A stretch of DNA of 64,000 nucleotides, from the NCBI RefSeq assembly GCF_002995805.1, contig NZ_PVXL01000029.1, forward strand, positions 1 through 64,000, given 5' to 3'. This stretch comes from Neomoorella stamsii (GTDB taxonomy: Bacteria; Bacillota; DSM-521; Neomoorellales; Neomoorellaceae). A model generated the notes under the pieces. The model searched no databases. It was not told the DNA's origin and saw only the letters and a program-made list of their open reading frames with translations. The translations under genes and the position numbers were made by a program. Below, in pieces: positions 41,410 through 50,800 of the stretch (position 1 is its first letter; every line of letters begins with the position of its first letter).

Positions 41410-44400
41410 CTAAGGTAATACTTCGTGCTGCAGCTCCCACATCTGGCGGTAAAGCCCCTCTTGCCGGAGAAGTTCCTCATGCCGTCCCCGCTGGACTACC
41501 CGTCCCTTATCCAGGACCAGGATCTCATCCATGGCCTCCAGGCCCGCCAGGCGGTGGGTTATGACCAGGGTGGTCCGGCCGGCCATTAAACGGTAGATAG
41601 CCTGCATTACTTCCTCCTCAGTCACCGGGTCCAGGCCGGTGGTGGCCTCATCCAGCACCAGGATGGGGGCGTTTTTCAAAAGGGCGCGGGCAATGGCCAG
41701 GCGCTGGCGCTGGCCCCCGGAGAGTTTTAGTCCCTCTTCACCGATACAGGTGCCGTATCCCCGGGGCAGGCTCTGGATAAATTCGTGCAGCCGGGCTTGC
41801 CGCGCGGCCTGCTGGATCTCCTCCTGGCTCGCGCCGGGCCTGGCCAGCAGGAGGTTTTCGCCAATAGTAGCATGGAAGAGATGGGTGCGTTGGGAAACTA
41901 CAACGACCAGGCGCCGTAGCTCTTCCTGGGGATAGGCCTTGAGTTCGTGTCCCCCCAGGCAGATGGACCCTTCCTCGTAATCCCAAAAGCGCAGGAGCAG
42001 ATTTACTAATGTGCTTTTTCCGGCCCCGCTGGGACCGACAATGGCCAGCCGGCCGCCCTCGGGCAGGGTAAAGTCGATGCCGTCCAGGACCCAGGGTTCT
42101 CCCGGGGCGTAGCGAAAGCGCAGTCCTTTTATCTGCAGGTGGTATCCCGCTGGCTGTGGTGCGGGGCCGGGCGGGTCCTGGACGGCAGGCCGGGTATCGG
42201 TAAGGGCGAAGAGCCGCCGGGCTGCGGCCAGGCTTGCCTCCAGGTGCTCAAAGATCATAGGCAGGGGCAGGACGGCCTCAAAGCTAGCGGCCGCCCCCAG
42301 GGCCAGCATGGCCAGGTAGATACCGTCCAGCTGGCCGCGGTCCACCAGGGGGATGGCCAGCACCAGGACGAACCACAGGGCCAGGTTCATGGCCAGGCCT
42401 GTCAGGGCGGCTGCCAGCCCGGTTCTCCAGGCCTCGTGGCCCTGGAGAACCAGCAGTTCCCGGCTCAAGGCGGCGATGCGTTCCTGCTGCAGCCTGGCGC
42501 GGCCGAAGGCCAGGATTTCAGGCATGCCCTGAACGGTATCCACCAGGAGGGCGTTAAGGGCCGCCCGCACCTCACCCTGCTGACGGCCTGCACTCCGGCC
42601 AGCAGCCTTCAGGCCCAGGGGCGCAATGATGCCGGCCCCAAGGAAAAATAACAGCCAGGCCAGGGCCGGCTTGACAGCAAAATGGGCCAGGAAAACGAAA
42701 ACCGCCACCATTACCAGCAGGGCCACCAGGGGCGGGGCCAGGACGCGGAGATAAAAGTTTTCCAGGGTCGCCACATCGGCCACGACCCGGCTCAGTAAGT
42801 CGCCACTGTGGTGGTCCGGTAACCGGGCCGGGGCCAGGGGTTCAAGGGCCTGGTAAAAGGAAACCCGCAGCCGGCTGAGGATGTGCAAGGTTACGCTATG
42901 GTTGACATAACGTTCCAGGTAGCGACTGGCGGCACGGGAGATACCAAAAAAGCGCACCCCGACGATGGGGAGCATGAGGTCTAAAACCGGCGGGTGGAGG
43001 GCGGCGCTGGCAATGAGAAAGGCAGCGGTAGCCATGAGGCCGACGTTGCTTGCCACGGTGAAAAAGCCCAGCAGGGTGGCCCCCAGGACGGCAGGCCAGG
43101 AGGGCGTAATTAACCCCAGGAGGCGGATGAAGGTACCGGCGGTGGTAGTTCTCCGCTTAAGAAAGGTAGGGCTTATCCGCCGGTAGAGGGTGGCGCAGCT
43201 TTGTGGGTCAGGGGCAGGCGTACTTCCGGGCCCTTCATCCCGGGCAACAGACCTTCCGGACGCGCAATGAAAGGCCGTGACTAAGCGGTAATAGGCACCC
43301 TGCTGCGCCATGAGGTCCTCGTGCCGCCCCGTTTCCACCACCCGGCCGGAGGCCAGGACCACGATGCGGTCCGCCCGGTAGACAGTGCTGAGGCGGTGGG
43401 CGATAATCAGCACCGTACGGCCCTCCATCAGGCGTTCCAGGGCTTCCTGGATTACCTGGTCACCGCCAGGGTCCAGGCCGGCGGTAACTTCGTCCAGGAT
43501 TAATAGGGGGGCATCTTTAAGGAAAGCCCTGGCAATGGCCAGGCGCCGGGCCTGGCCGCCGCTCAAGCGCAGCCCCCGTTCACCAATGGGCGTATCATAG
43601 CCCCGGGGCAGGGCGGCAATGAACTCGTGGGCCCCGGCGAGGCGGGCCGCTGCCACCATTTCCTCCCGCGAGGCATCCGGACGTCCCAGGAGGATATTGT
43701 CAGCTATAGTACCGCTGAAAAGGTAGGGATGCTGGGGAACCAGAGCCACCTGCCGGCGCCATTCCTCCAGGGGGATCTGGTTTAAAGGAAGGCCGTTGAC
43801 GGTAATCAGCCCCCGGTCGGGCTCCAGGAAACGCAGGAGCAGGTGGGCGATGGTGCTTTTCCCCCCGCCGCTGGGACCAACCAGGGCCACCTTTTCCCCC
43901 GGCCGGAGTTCCAGGGAGACCTCTTCCAGGGCCGGCCGTTCCCTATCCGGGTAAGTGTAATGAACCCCTGCCAGGACAATATGCAGACCCGGCGGCTGTA
44001 CGCGGCTTTCCCTGCCCGGCGGGAAATTTCCTGTTCCCGCGCCTCGAGGCAGGGATTTGACCATCACGCCCGCTACTGCCGGGGCCGGGGTAGTGCAAGG
44101 GCCTGCCATATCCAGAACGGCGAAGATTCGCCGGGCGGCACTGACGCCGGCCAGGCCGGCATGGAACTGGCTGCCCAGGAGCCGCAGGGGCAGGTAGAAT
44201 TCCGGGGCTACCAGCAAAAGGAAGAGGGCTTCATTAAAGGGTATCCGGGCATAAACCAGGCGCAGCCCCACGGTGACGGCCACCAGGGCGGTACTGATGG
44301 TAGCTACGAGTTCCAGCACCAGGGCCGAGAGAAAGGCAACCCGCAGTACTCCCAGGGTGGTGGACCGGAAACGGTCACTGAGACGGGTCAGGACCTCGGC

Positions 44401-45054
44401 CTGGGCCTTGCTGCGGCCGAAAATTTTCAAGGTGGTGAGGCCCTGCAAGACATCCAGGAAATGGGCGCTCAGGCCGCTTAAAGTTTGCCACTGCTGCTGG
44501 CTGAGGGTTTCTGCCCGCCTGCCGATGAGGAGCATGAATAGGGGGATCAGGGGGGCAGTGAAAAGGAGGAGCAGGCCGGAAAACAGGTCCAGGGGGAAGA
44601 CGAAACCCAGGACCATCAGGGGCACCAGGGCCGCCAGGGCCAGTTGGGGCAAATAGCGGGCAAAATAAGCCTCCAGGTCCTCAACTCCTTCCACCAGGAC
44701 ATTGACCAGCTCCCCGGTATGCTCATCCTTCAAAGGTAATGGACCTACGGCCAGGAAGTGGCCCACCAGGCGCTGGCGCAGGTCATATTTGATTCGGGCC
44801 GCGGCCCGGTGGGCCGCCACCTCCACACCCCAGGCCAGGCCCGCCCGGAGGAAAATGATGCCCAGGAGGGCCATGAGCCAGTGCCAGATACCCCGAAGGT
44901 CCTGCCCTTCCAGGAAGACCCCGTTCACCACCCGGGCCAGGTAGCTGGCCTGTAAAATGGCCAGGAGACCGGCTCCCACTCCCAGCCCCACCGTAAGGGC
45001 CAGGTGGAAGCGTACCCTCCCGGCCTCGCGCATTAAATCTTTATGGAGCATCAT
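41410..45054 (-). CDS. cydDC: Fused CydD-CydC ABC exporter for cytochrome bd assembly
   Basis: A 1214-residue protein holding both halves of the heterodimeric CydDC exporter in one chain. Each half has about six membrane helices and a nucleotide-binding domain: Walker A GPSGGGKST near residue 394 and GPSGAGKST near 1007, signature motifs LSGGQARR and LSGGQRQR, and Walker B LLILDEVTAGLD and ILVLDEATTGLD. CydDC exports cysteine/glutathione-type thiols and is needed to assemble cytochrome bd. It is third in the operon after cydA and cydB. About 30 residues rich in Pro, Arg and Gly before the first NBD, and about 60 between the halves, look like linkers. Confidence 0.92.
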   Translation of the reverse strand: MMLHKDLMREAGRVRFHLALTVGLGVGAGLLAILQASYLARVVNGVFLEGQDLRGIWHWLMALLGIIFLRAGLAWGVEVAAHRAAARIKYDLRQRLVGHFLAVGPLPLKDEHTGELVNVLVEGVEDLEAYFARYLPQLALAALVPLMVLGFVFPLDLFSGLLLLFTAPLIPLFMLLIGRRAETLSQQQWQTLSGLSAHFLDVLQGLTTLKIFGRSKAQAEVLTRLSDRFRSTTLGVLRVAFLSALVLELVATISTALVAVTVGLRLVYARIPFNEALFLLLVAPEFYLPLRLLGSQFHAGLAGVSAARRIFAVLDMAGPCTTPAPAVAGVMVKSLPRGAGTGNFPPGRESRVQPPGLHIVLAGVHYTYPDRERPALEEVSLELRPGEKVALVGPSGGGKSTIAHLLLRFLEPDRGLITVNGLPLNQIPLEEWRRQVALVPQHPYLFSGTIADNILLGRPDASREEMVAAARLAGAHEFIAALPRGYDTPIGERGLRLSGGQARRLAIARAFLKDAPLLILDEVTAGLDPGGDQVIQEALERLMEGRTVLIIAHRLSTVYRADRIVVLASGRVVETGRHEDLMAQQGAYYRLVTAFHCASGRSVARDEGPGSTPAPDPQSCATLYRRISPTFLKRRTTTAGTFIRLLGLITPSWPAVLGATLLGFFTVASNVGLMATAAFLIASAALHPPVLDLMLPIVGVRFFGISRAASRYLERYVNHSVTLHILSRLRVSFYQALEPLAPARLPDHHSGDLLSRVVADVATLENFYLRVLAPPLVALLVMVAVFVFLAHFAVKPALAWLLFFLGAGIIAPLGLKAAGRSAGRQQGEVRAALNALLVDTVQGMPEILAFGRARLQQERIAALSRELLVLQGHEAWRTGLAAALTGLAMNLALWFVLVLAIPLVDRGQLDGIYLAMLALGAAASFEAVLPLPMIFEHLEASLAAARRLFALTDTRPAVQDPPGPAPQPAGYHLQIKGLRFRYAPGEPWVLDGIDFTLPEGGRLAIVGPSGAGKSTLVNLLLRFWDYEEGSICLGGHELKAYPQEELRRLVVVVSQRTHLFHATIGENLLLARPGASQEEIQQAARQARLHEFIQSLPRGYGTCIGEEGLKLSGGQRQRLAIARALLKNAPILVLDEATTGLDPVTEEEVMQAIYRLMAGRTTLVITHRLAGLEAMDEILVLDKGRVVQRGRHEELLRQEGLYRQMWELQHEVLP

Positions 45055-45140
45055 ATCTTTTGCCCCCAGCTGGAGAGTCCTGGATATCCCTTATAAGTAC
45101 TTGCCGCAGCCAGTTCCAGCAGGCCTCCCACTTCTCACCT

Positions 45141-46145
45141 CTAATATTCCAAGTCCCTGGCCTTAACCCGCTGGCGGAATACCCAGTAGGTCCAGCCCTG
45201 GTAAAGGAGGACCACGGGTACCAGGGTGAGGGCGACGATGGTCATAACTTTAAGGGTATAGGGGCTGGAGGAGGCCTGGTAAATGGTCAGGCTCCACCGG
45301 GGATTCAGGCTGGAAACCATCACCCGGGGAAAGAGGCCGCCAAAGAGAGCCGCAGTGCCCAGGAGGATGGTCAGACCGTTCAAGATAAAAGCCCCGCCGT
45401 AGCTCCGGGAGCTGAGCGACCACCAGGCCAGGAGAAGAGCCACCAGGGCGCCCCAGGCGGCGATTCCGGGTACCATCCGGGTAAAGATGTCGGTTTCCCG
45501 GTAACTCATAATTAGCAGCAGGAGGAGGGCCGCCACAGCGCCGGTACCTATCTTTAGCCCCGCCTGCCGGGCGCGCTCCGGCAGTTCATCCCCGGTTTTG
45601 AGGGCCAGGAAAAGTGCCCCCTGCAGGGTGAAAAGGAGCAGAGAGGTCAAGCCCCCCAGCAGGGTGTAGGGGGAAAGGAGATCGAAAAAGGTACCGGCAT
45701 ACTGCATCCGGGCGTCAATGGGTACGCCCCGGATCAGGTTGGCCATGGCCACGCCCCAGAGGAGGGCCGGCAAGAGGCTCCCCAGGAAAAGCATCCAGTC
45801 CCAGAAGTTACGCCAGGCCGGGCGGTCATCCTTGCTGCGGAATTCAAAGGCTACCCCGCGCACGATCAGGGCGACGAGGATAAGGAATAACGCCAGGTAA
45901 AAGCCGCTGAAAAGGGTGGCGTACCAGTGGGGGAAGGCGGCAAACATGGCCCCGCCGGCGGTGAGCATCCACACCTCGTTGCCGTCCCAGAAGGGGCCGA
46001 TGCTGTTGATGATGGCGCGGCGCTCTCCATCGCTTTTCCCAAGGAAGGGCAGGAGAATACCGACGCCGTAGTCAAAGCCTTCCAGGAAAAAGAAGCCGGC
46101 AAAAAGGACGGCTACCAGGATAAACCAGAGGACAGTTAGATCCAT
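45141..46145 (-). CDS. cydB: Cytochrome bd ubiquinol/menaquinol oxidase subunit II
   Basis: A 334-residue membrane protein with about eight to nine helices, typical N-terminus (LTVLWFILVAVLFAGFFFLEGFDYGVG) and the WDGNEVWMLTAGGAMFAAFP stretch of CydB. It overlaps cydA by 10 bp. With CydA it reduces oxygen to water at the membrane, in an otherwise strictly anaerobic gene background, so the likely role is oxygen protection. Confidence 0.94.
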   Translation of the reverse strand: MDLTVLWFILVAVLFAGFFFLEGFDYGVGILLPFLGKSDGERRAIINSIGPFWDGNEVWMLTAGGAMFAAFPHWYATLFSGFYLALFLILVALIVRGVAFEFRSKDDRPAWRNFWDWMLFLGSLLPALLWGVAMANLIRGVPIDARMQYAGTFFDLLSPYTLLGGLTSLLLFTLQGALFLALKTGDELPERARQAGLKIGTGAVAALLLLLIMSYRETDIFTRMVPGIAAWGALVALLLAWWSLSSRSYGGAFILNGLTILLGTAALFGGLFPRVMVSSLNPRWSLTIYQASSSPYTLKVMTIVALTLVPVVLLYQGWTYWVFRQRVKARDLEY

Positions 46146-47521
46146 AAGGATACCTCCCCGGAATTATCTAACATCCTGGTGGCAGGAGTTGTCTCAACAC
46201 CTTGCCGGGCGTATTTAGCCAGGAGGTAGACGTCGGCTACCGCCAGGACCCCGTACAGCAGGGTAAAAGCCACCAGGGTCGTAAAAATAGCGGCGGCGGA
46301 TACTCCGGGCGAGACGGCCGCCTCGACCCGCTGCAGTCCGTAGACAATCCAGGGATAGCGACCGATCTCAGCCATCAACCAGCCAGCGGTGTTGGCGAGA
46401 TAGGGCACGGGAATGCTCCAGAGGAGGGCTTTGAGGACCAGGGGTTTTTCTTCCAGGCGTCTCCGCCGCCACAGGTACAGGCTGTAAAGGGACAGTAAAA
46501 TTAACCACAGCCCGGCGACGACCATCAGGCGGAAGCTCCAGAAGACCGGGGCGACCGGCGGGATATAATTGCCGGGGCCGTAGCTGGCCTCTGCCGCGGC
46601 CTGAAGATCCTTCAGGCCTTTAACCTCGCCCTGAAAGCTGTTATAGGCAAGAAAACTGGCCAGGGCGGGAATCTTAATCTCGAAGGTATTGGTCTGGTCT
46701 TTTGCATCAACCAGGGTCACCAGGGCCAGGGGGGCCGGATCGGCACTCTCCCACAAGGCTTCGGCGGCTGCCATCTTCATGGGCTGGGCATTGACCAGGT
46801 ACTGGCCCTGGAAGTGGCCGACGGCCGCCACCAGCAGGCTGCTGATGACGCCCGTGATCAAAGCCAGCCGGAAGGAACGGCGGAAAGGCTCTAATTGGCT
46901 TTGCCGCAGGAGGTGGTAGGCGCTGATCCCCATGACGAAAAAGGCCGCCGTCACAAAGCCGGCCAGGACGGTGTGGGGGAATTGATAGAGGACATGGGGG
47001 TTGGTCAGCAGGGCAAAGAAATCCGTCATCTCGGCCCGGCCGTTACGCAAGACATAGCCCACCGGCTCCTGCATAAAGGAGTTGGCCACCAGGATCCAGA
47101 AGGCGGAAAGATTGGTGCCGATGGCCACCAGCCAGATGCAGGCGGCGTGGAGAGCTTTAGGCAGCTTATCCCAGCCAAAGAGCCACAGGCCCAGAAAGGT
47201 GGATTCCAGGAAAAAGGCGGCCAGGGCTTCTACGGCCAGGGGGGCGCCGAAGATATCCCCGACGAAACGGGAGTATTCGGACCAGTTCATGCCGAAATGA
47301 AACTCCTGGACGATACCGGTCACAACGCCCATGGCAAAGTTGATGAGGAAGAGCCTGCCCCAGAAGCGGGCCATGTTCTTGTAAGTTTCATCACCAGTGC
47401 GGACGTAGATAGTTTCCATGATGGCCACCAGGACTGATAGTCCCAGGGTCAGGGGGACGAAGAGGAAGTGGTAAACCGAGGTAATCCCGAACTGCCACCT
47501 GGCCAGCAAGAGTGCATCCAT
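46136..47521 (-). CDS. cydA: Cytochrome bd oxidase subunit I
   Basis: A 461-residue protein from ATG 47521 (GGAGGAGAAA upstream); the open frame extends a little further 5' without support. MDALLLARWQFGITSVYHFL includes the b595 heme ligand H18. GMNWSEYSRFVGDIFGAPLA and AQPMKMAAAEALWE (quinol-binding loop) are conserved. The C-terminal Q-loop extension of E. coli CydA is absent, so it is the short Q-loop type. It heads cydA-cydB-cydDC, and a dyad like that before rrf2 lies just upstream. Confidence 0.95.
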   Translation of the reverse strand: MDALLLARWQFGITSVYHFLFVPLTLGLSVLVAIMETIYVRTGDETYKNMARFWGRLFLINFAMGVVTGIVQEFHFGMNWSEYSRFVGDIFGAPLAVEALAAFFLESTFLGLWLFGWDKLPKALHAACIWLVAIGTNLSAFWILVANSFMQEPVGYVLRNGRAEMTDFFALLTNPHVLYQFPHTVLAGFVTAAFFVMGISAYHLLRQSQLEPFRRSFRLALITGVISSLLVAAVGHFQGQYLVNAQPMKMAAAEALWESADPAPLALVTLVDAKDQTNTFEIKIPALASFLAYNSFQGEVKGLKDLQAAAEASYGPGNYIPPVAPVFWSFRLMVVAGLWLILLSLYSLYLWRRRRLEEKPLVLKALLWSIPVPYLANTAGWLMAEIGRYPWIVYGLQRVEAAVSPGVSAAAIFTTLVAFTLLYGVLAVADVYLLAKYARQGVETTPATRMLDNSGEVSLWI

Positions 47522-47548
47522 AACTTTTCTCCTCCCCTCAAAATATAT

Positions 47549-47573
47549 AAAGTATACCAAGATAGTATAGTTT
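47549..47573. promoter_or_regulatory. Rrf2-type dyad upstream of cydA
   Basis: AAAGTATAC (47549-47557) and GTATAGTTT (47565-47573) form an inverted repeat with one mismatch, 7 bp apart, within 55 bp of the cydA start. The element overlaps TATACT hexamers that can serve as the minus-strand -10. A matching element lies upstream of the rrf2 gene. Confidence 0.65.
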
Positions 47574-47606
47574 ATTTGAAAATAATCCCTCCTTTCAAGT
47601 CTTTAC

Positions 47607-48017
47607 TCAATTTTCCCCGGCCAGCTCGGCGAAGTTGTAACGCTTCAGTTCCCGGCGCAGGGCGTCCTGGACTGATTCCAGCGCCCGGTGTACCGGGCAG
47701 TACGGGGTGCCGTGTTTATTACAGTACTCCGGGTCCAGGAGGCAGCGGTTAACGCTAACCGGTCCTTCTACTGCTTCGACGACATCCAGCAGGGTAATTT
47801 CCCGCGCCGGCCGGGCCAGGGCAAAACCGCCGCTGACGCCGCGGTAGGATTGCACTATTCCGGCCTGCACCAGGGAACGCATGATTTTAAGCAAGAAGCG
47901 CATGGGGATATCTTCGCGGGAAGCAATCGTCTGGGCTTCGGCGATGGTGCCCGGTTCCAGTTTCGCCAGGTACAGGACGGCGCGGAAGGCATAATCGGTG
48001 GCCTGGTTTAAGCGCAT
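47607..48017 (-). CDS. Rrf2-family Fe-S regulator
   Basis: A 136-residue Rrf2 protein with an N-terminal winged helix (ATDYAFRAVLYLAKL, then SREDIPMRFLLKIMRSL) and three cysteines C92, C99 and C107 placed as the Fe-S ligands of IscR-like proteins. It probably represses the cyd operon under strict anoxia and releases it on cluster oxidation or loss. It lies directly upstream of cydA in the same direction, with a copy of the same dyad before each gene. Confidence 0.9.
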   Translation of the reverse strand: MRLNQATDYAFRAVLYLAKLEPGTIAEAQTIASREDIPMRFLLKIMRSLVQAGIVQSYRGVSGGFALARPAREITLLDVVEAVEGPVSVNRCLLDPEYCNKHGTPYCPVHRALESVQDALRRELKRYNFAELAGEN

Positions 48018-48036
48018 GTAAAACTACATCCAGTCT

Positions 48037-48061
48037 AAAGTATATTCATTTGGTATAGTTT
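48037..48061. promoter_or_regulatory. Rrf2-type dyad upstream of the rrf2 gene
   Basis: AAAGTATAT (48037-48045) and GTATAGTTT (48053-48061), 7 bp apart, repeat the cydA-upstream element with the same spacing, about 20 bp before the rrf2 start codon. This suggests autoregulation. Confidence 0.65.
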
Positions 48062-48116
48062 ATAGTAATAATAACTCATCCTATTTTTCCTGTCAAGTTT
48101 TTCTATTACCATCCTG

Positions 48117-48569
48117 TTAATGCAGGGCCAGGCGGTCCAGCTCTTTCAGCTTATTGCTGAACCAGGCAGCATGCAGGTCTTCATCAATGAGGTGGCTCCA
48201 GAGGAGGTTAAAAAGGGGTTTTTCGGCAACTTTAAGAATCAGCCGTTTGTAGTCAGCCATGGCCTTTTCTTCTAAAGTAATGTTGGCCCAGAGGAGGGTG
48301 CGGGTATTGGTCCAGTTGAGGATGGTCCCGGTTGCCACCCCCAGGAGGGGAGCAATGATGGCTCCCAGGCGGGTCGGGGTGGCGCCGCGGCGGCTGATTT
48401 CCGCTTCCAGGTTGATTACGTGTTCCTGTTCCATAGCCGCTACCCTGGTCAGCGCCTGCCGCAGGTAAATGTCCGTTGCTGCCCGGGCCTGGCTCTTATA
48501 GAGGTCTACCTGCTCGATTTCCAGGCTGTAGAACCAGTTGAGGCTACGGATAAGGTCCTTTTCTTCCAA
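48117..48569 (-). CDS. Ferritin-like (COQ7/rubrerythrin-type) protein
   Basis: A 150-residue four-helix protein. Candidate di-iron residues are E17/E19, the ExxH at E47-H50 (MEQEHV), the EEKAMADY stretch near residue 100 and a late EDLH. A short hydrophobic segment near residues 68-85 resembles membrane-associated ferritin-like proteins. It lies upstream of the rrf2-cyd genes and on the same strand; a peroxide or oxygen defence role would fit. Confidence 0.72.
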   Translation of the reverse strand: MEEKDLIRSLNWFYSLEIEQVDLYKSQARAATDIYLRQALTRVAAMEQEHVINLEAEISRRGATPTRLGAIIAPLLGVATGTILNWTNTRTLLWANITLEEKAMADYKRLILKVAEKPLFNLLWSHLIDEDLHAAWFSNKLKELDRLALH

Positions 48570-48586
48570 GCAAGGGCACCCCTTAA

Positions 48587-48757
48587 TTAACCTTTACCGG
48601 AAAGGGTATAGTTATACGGCCGGGGCAAACTTCTTTCATTCAGGGTGCGCTTGCTTATCCCGCAGGCGGCAGCTAGTTCATCGGTGGTAACAGCGTGGAA
48701 CCCTCTATCTCTGGCCAGCCTTTTCATGTTGGCCAGAATTTTGTCCCTGATTTCCAC
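48587..48757 (-). pseudogene. Truncated TetR-family regulator (DNA-binding end only)
   Basis: A 56-residue open frame from GTG 48757. It matches a TetR N-terminus (RDKILANMKRLARDRGFHAVTTDELAAACGISKRTL) and then departs from the family after the recognition helix and stops. The ligand domain of about 150 residues is missing. It follows the three exporter genes in the same direction, where TetR regulators of such exporters often lie. It is probably a remnant, although a short DNA-binding peptide could still be made. Confidence 0.7.
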
Positions 48758-48782
48758 TTGGCGATCACTCCCACTTTCAGCG

Positions 48783-49925
48783 TTACTCTACCTGCTTGCG
48801 AAAACGAAAGGCGGCCAGGGTGATAATGCCGGTACCAAAGCCGGTCAGGGCCCAGACGTCCTTCCATAGATAGTTAATTCCTATACCTTTAAGCATAATG
48901 CCCCGGAGGATTTCCAGAAAATAGGTGAGGGGTAGCAGGTTGCCCAGGTACTGGATGGGCCGGGGCATGGAAGCGCGGGGAAAAATGAAACCGCTCAACA
49001 GGACACTGGGCAGGATGAAGAGCATGGTCATCTGCATGGCTTGGAGTTGGGTACGGGCAACGGTGGAGATAAACATGCCCAATCCCAGGGCGAAGACGAG
49101 AAAAAGGACGGTCAGTCCCAGGAGCAGGAGAGTGCTCCCGGCGATGGGCACCTTAAACCACAGAGTAGCTGTCCCCAGTGCGAGGCCCATGTCGATAAAG
49201 GCAACGACAATGTAGGGGATGAGCTTGCCGAGCATTAATTCCGGGCCGCGGATGGGGGTTACCATCAATTGCTCCAGGGTGCCCCGTTCTCGTTCCCGCA
49301 CCAGGGCAAAGGCCGTCAGCATCATGGTTATATTTTGCATGATTAACCCGATGAGCCCCGGAATGTTGAATTTCAAGCTCTCCAGGCCGGGGTTGTACCA
49401 GGCCCGCACCCGTAGGTCAATGGCCGGGCCGGGAGGCAGGACCAGGCCCTCCCTTTCCATAACAGTTAGCTGTAATTCCTGGGTTCTGGCCTGAGCAACT
49501 ATTTCCGCCATGGAAAGGGCGGTACGGGCCACCAAAGGGTCGGAACCGTCAATGAGAAGCTGGGCGGTGGCCGTTTCCTGCCGCTTTAAGCTCCGGGTAT
49601 AGCCGGCGGGGATGACCAGGCCGGCCTGGACGCGGCCGCTGTCCAGGAGGGATTTCAACTCCGCTTCGCTGCCTGCCTGGAAGGCCAGGTCGAAGTAGCC
49701 GGTGTTGACCAAGCTGGCAACAAGCAGGCGGCTGTCCTGGCTCCAGTCCTGGTCAAAGACGGCCAGGGGGATGTGATTGACATCGGTGTTCACGGCATAG
49801 CCAAAAAGGAGCAGCATCAGCACCGGCATAATAAAGACCATTACCAGGCTGGGGGGATCCCGACGGATGTGGATAAATTCTTTCCGGATAATGGCCCGTA
49901 ACCGCTGCCTGTTCGTGGTAATCAC
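48783..49925 (-). CDS. ABC-2 type exporter permease
   Basis: A 380-residue permease of the YhhJ/YbhS type: one N-terminal helix (SLVMVFIMPVLMLLLFGYAV), a large extracytoplasmic domain of about 140 residues, and five C-terminal helices with the ABC-2 signature VRERERGTLEQLMVTPIRGPELMLGK. With the ATPase and membrane-fusion protein upstream it forms an exporter of drugs or other hydrophobic compounds. Confidence 0.9.
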   Translation of the reverse strand: MITTNRQRLRAIIRKEFIHIRRDPPSLVMVFIMPVLMLLLFGYAVNTDVNHIPLAVFDQDWSQDSRLLVASLVNTGYFDLAFQAGSEAELKSLLDSGRVQAGLVIPAGYTRSLKRQETATAQLLIDGSDPLVARTALSMAEIVAQARTQELQLTVMEREGLVLPPGPAIDLRVRAWYNPGLESLKFNIPGLIGLIMQNITMMLTAFALVRERERGTLEQLMVTPIRGPELMLGKLIPYIVVAFIDMGLALGTATLWFKVPIAGSTLLLLGLTVLFLVFALGLGMFISTVARTQLQAMQMTMLFILPSVLLSGFIFPRASMPRPIQYLGNLLPLTYFLEILRGIMLKGIGINYLWKDVWALTGFGTGIITLAAFRFRKQVE

Positions 49926-49981
49926 TCCCTGCGATGGTATAAAATAAGCCGGCAGGTGGCCGGGAGGGCTGCCTGTTTGTC

Positions 49982-50785
49982 CTAATCACCCTCTGTACCG
50001 GCCATGTTGATAAAGACGTCTTCCAGGGTCGGCAGGCCGGCCGCTGCCATGAGCCGCGCCGGGGGGCCAAAGGCATGGAGACGGCCGCGGTCCATGAGGG
50101 CTATAAGGTGGCATCGTTCCGCCTCGTCCATATAGTGGGTAGTAACCAGGATGGTAATGCCCTCGGCAGCCAGCCCCTCCAGGAGGTCCCAGAAAAGGCG
50201 GCGGGAAACGGGGTCGACGCCGGCGGTAGGTTCGTCCAGGACCAGCAAACGCGGCCGGTGGATAAAGGCGCAGGCCAGGGCCACCCGCTGCTTCCAGCCA
50301 CCGGACAAAGTACCTACCCTTTGTTTCTCGCGTCCGCCCAGGCGCATGTGTTCGTAGAGTTCCCGGCAGCGCCGGGTAAGGGCCGTACTACAGAGGCCAT
50401 AAATGCTGCCAAAAAAATGCAGGTTTTCGGCGACGGTGAGGTCCTCGTAGAGGTTGAATTTTTGCGACATATAGCCGATGCTGGCCTTGATGGCTTCAGC
50501 CTGAGTGATAATGTCCAGGCCTAAGACCTGGCCGCTGCCGCTGCTGGGCCGCATCAGGCCGCACAGCATGCGGATGGTGGTGCTTTTGCCTGAACCGTTG
50601 GGACCCAGGAGGCCAAAGATGCTACCTGCGGGGACCTGGAAGCTCACCTGGCGCACGGCCTGGATGGGACCAAAATTTTTGCTTAAGTTGGTGACCTCAA
50701 TGGCCGGGAGAGCCTGGTGACCTGGCGTGGCTGTGCCGGGCTGGTCTCCGGTCCCTGGCCCGGCGACCTGATAGCGAAGGTTCAT
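49982..50785 (-). CDS. ABC exporter ATP-binding protein
   Basis: A 267-residue ATPase with Walker A GPNGSGKST, signature LSGGWKQRVA and Walker B LLVLDEPTAGVD. An N-terminal tail of about 28 residues precedes the domain. The signature has Trp where most have Gln (LSGGW). It lies between its membrane-fusion protein and its permease gene. Confidence 0.91.
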   Translation of the reverse strand: MNLRYQVAGPGTGDQPGTATPGHQALPAIEVTNLSKNFGPIQAVRQVSFQVPAGSIFGLLGPNGSGKSTTIRMLCGLMRPSSGSGQVLGLDIITQAEAIKASIGYMSQKFNLYEDLTVAENLHFFGSIYGLCSTALTRRCRELYEHMRLGGREKQRVGTLSGGWKQRVALACAFIHRPRLLVLDEPTAGVDPVSRRLFWDLLEGLAAEGITILVTTHYMDEAERCHLIALMDRGRLHAFGPPARLMAAAGLPTLEDVFINMAGTEGD

Positions 50786-50800
50786 AGGTTGGTCTCCTTT

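Noticed and set aside
43843-44481. Long open frame (212 aa) antisense to cydDC
   Set aside because: It is a shadow frame of a GC-rich gene; low complexity, no family pattern, and the opposite strand encodes clear ABC motifs.
46895-47437. 180-aa open frame antisense to cydA
   Set aside because: Composition is Gly/Gln/His-rich shadow sequence; the cydA frame has full family motifs.
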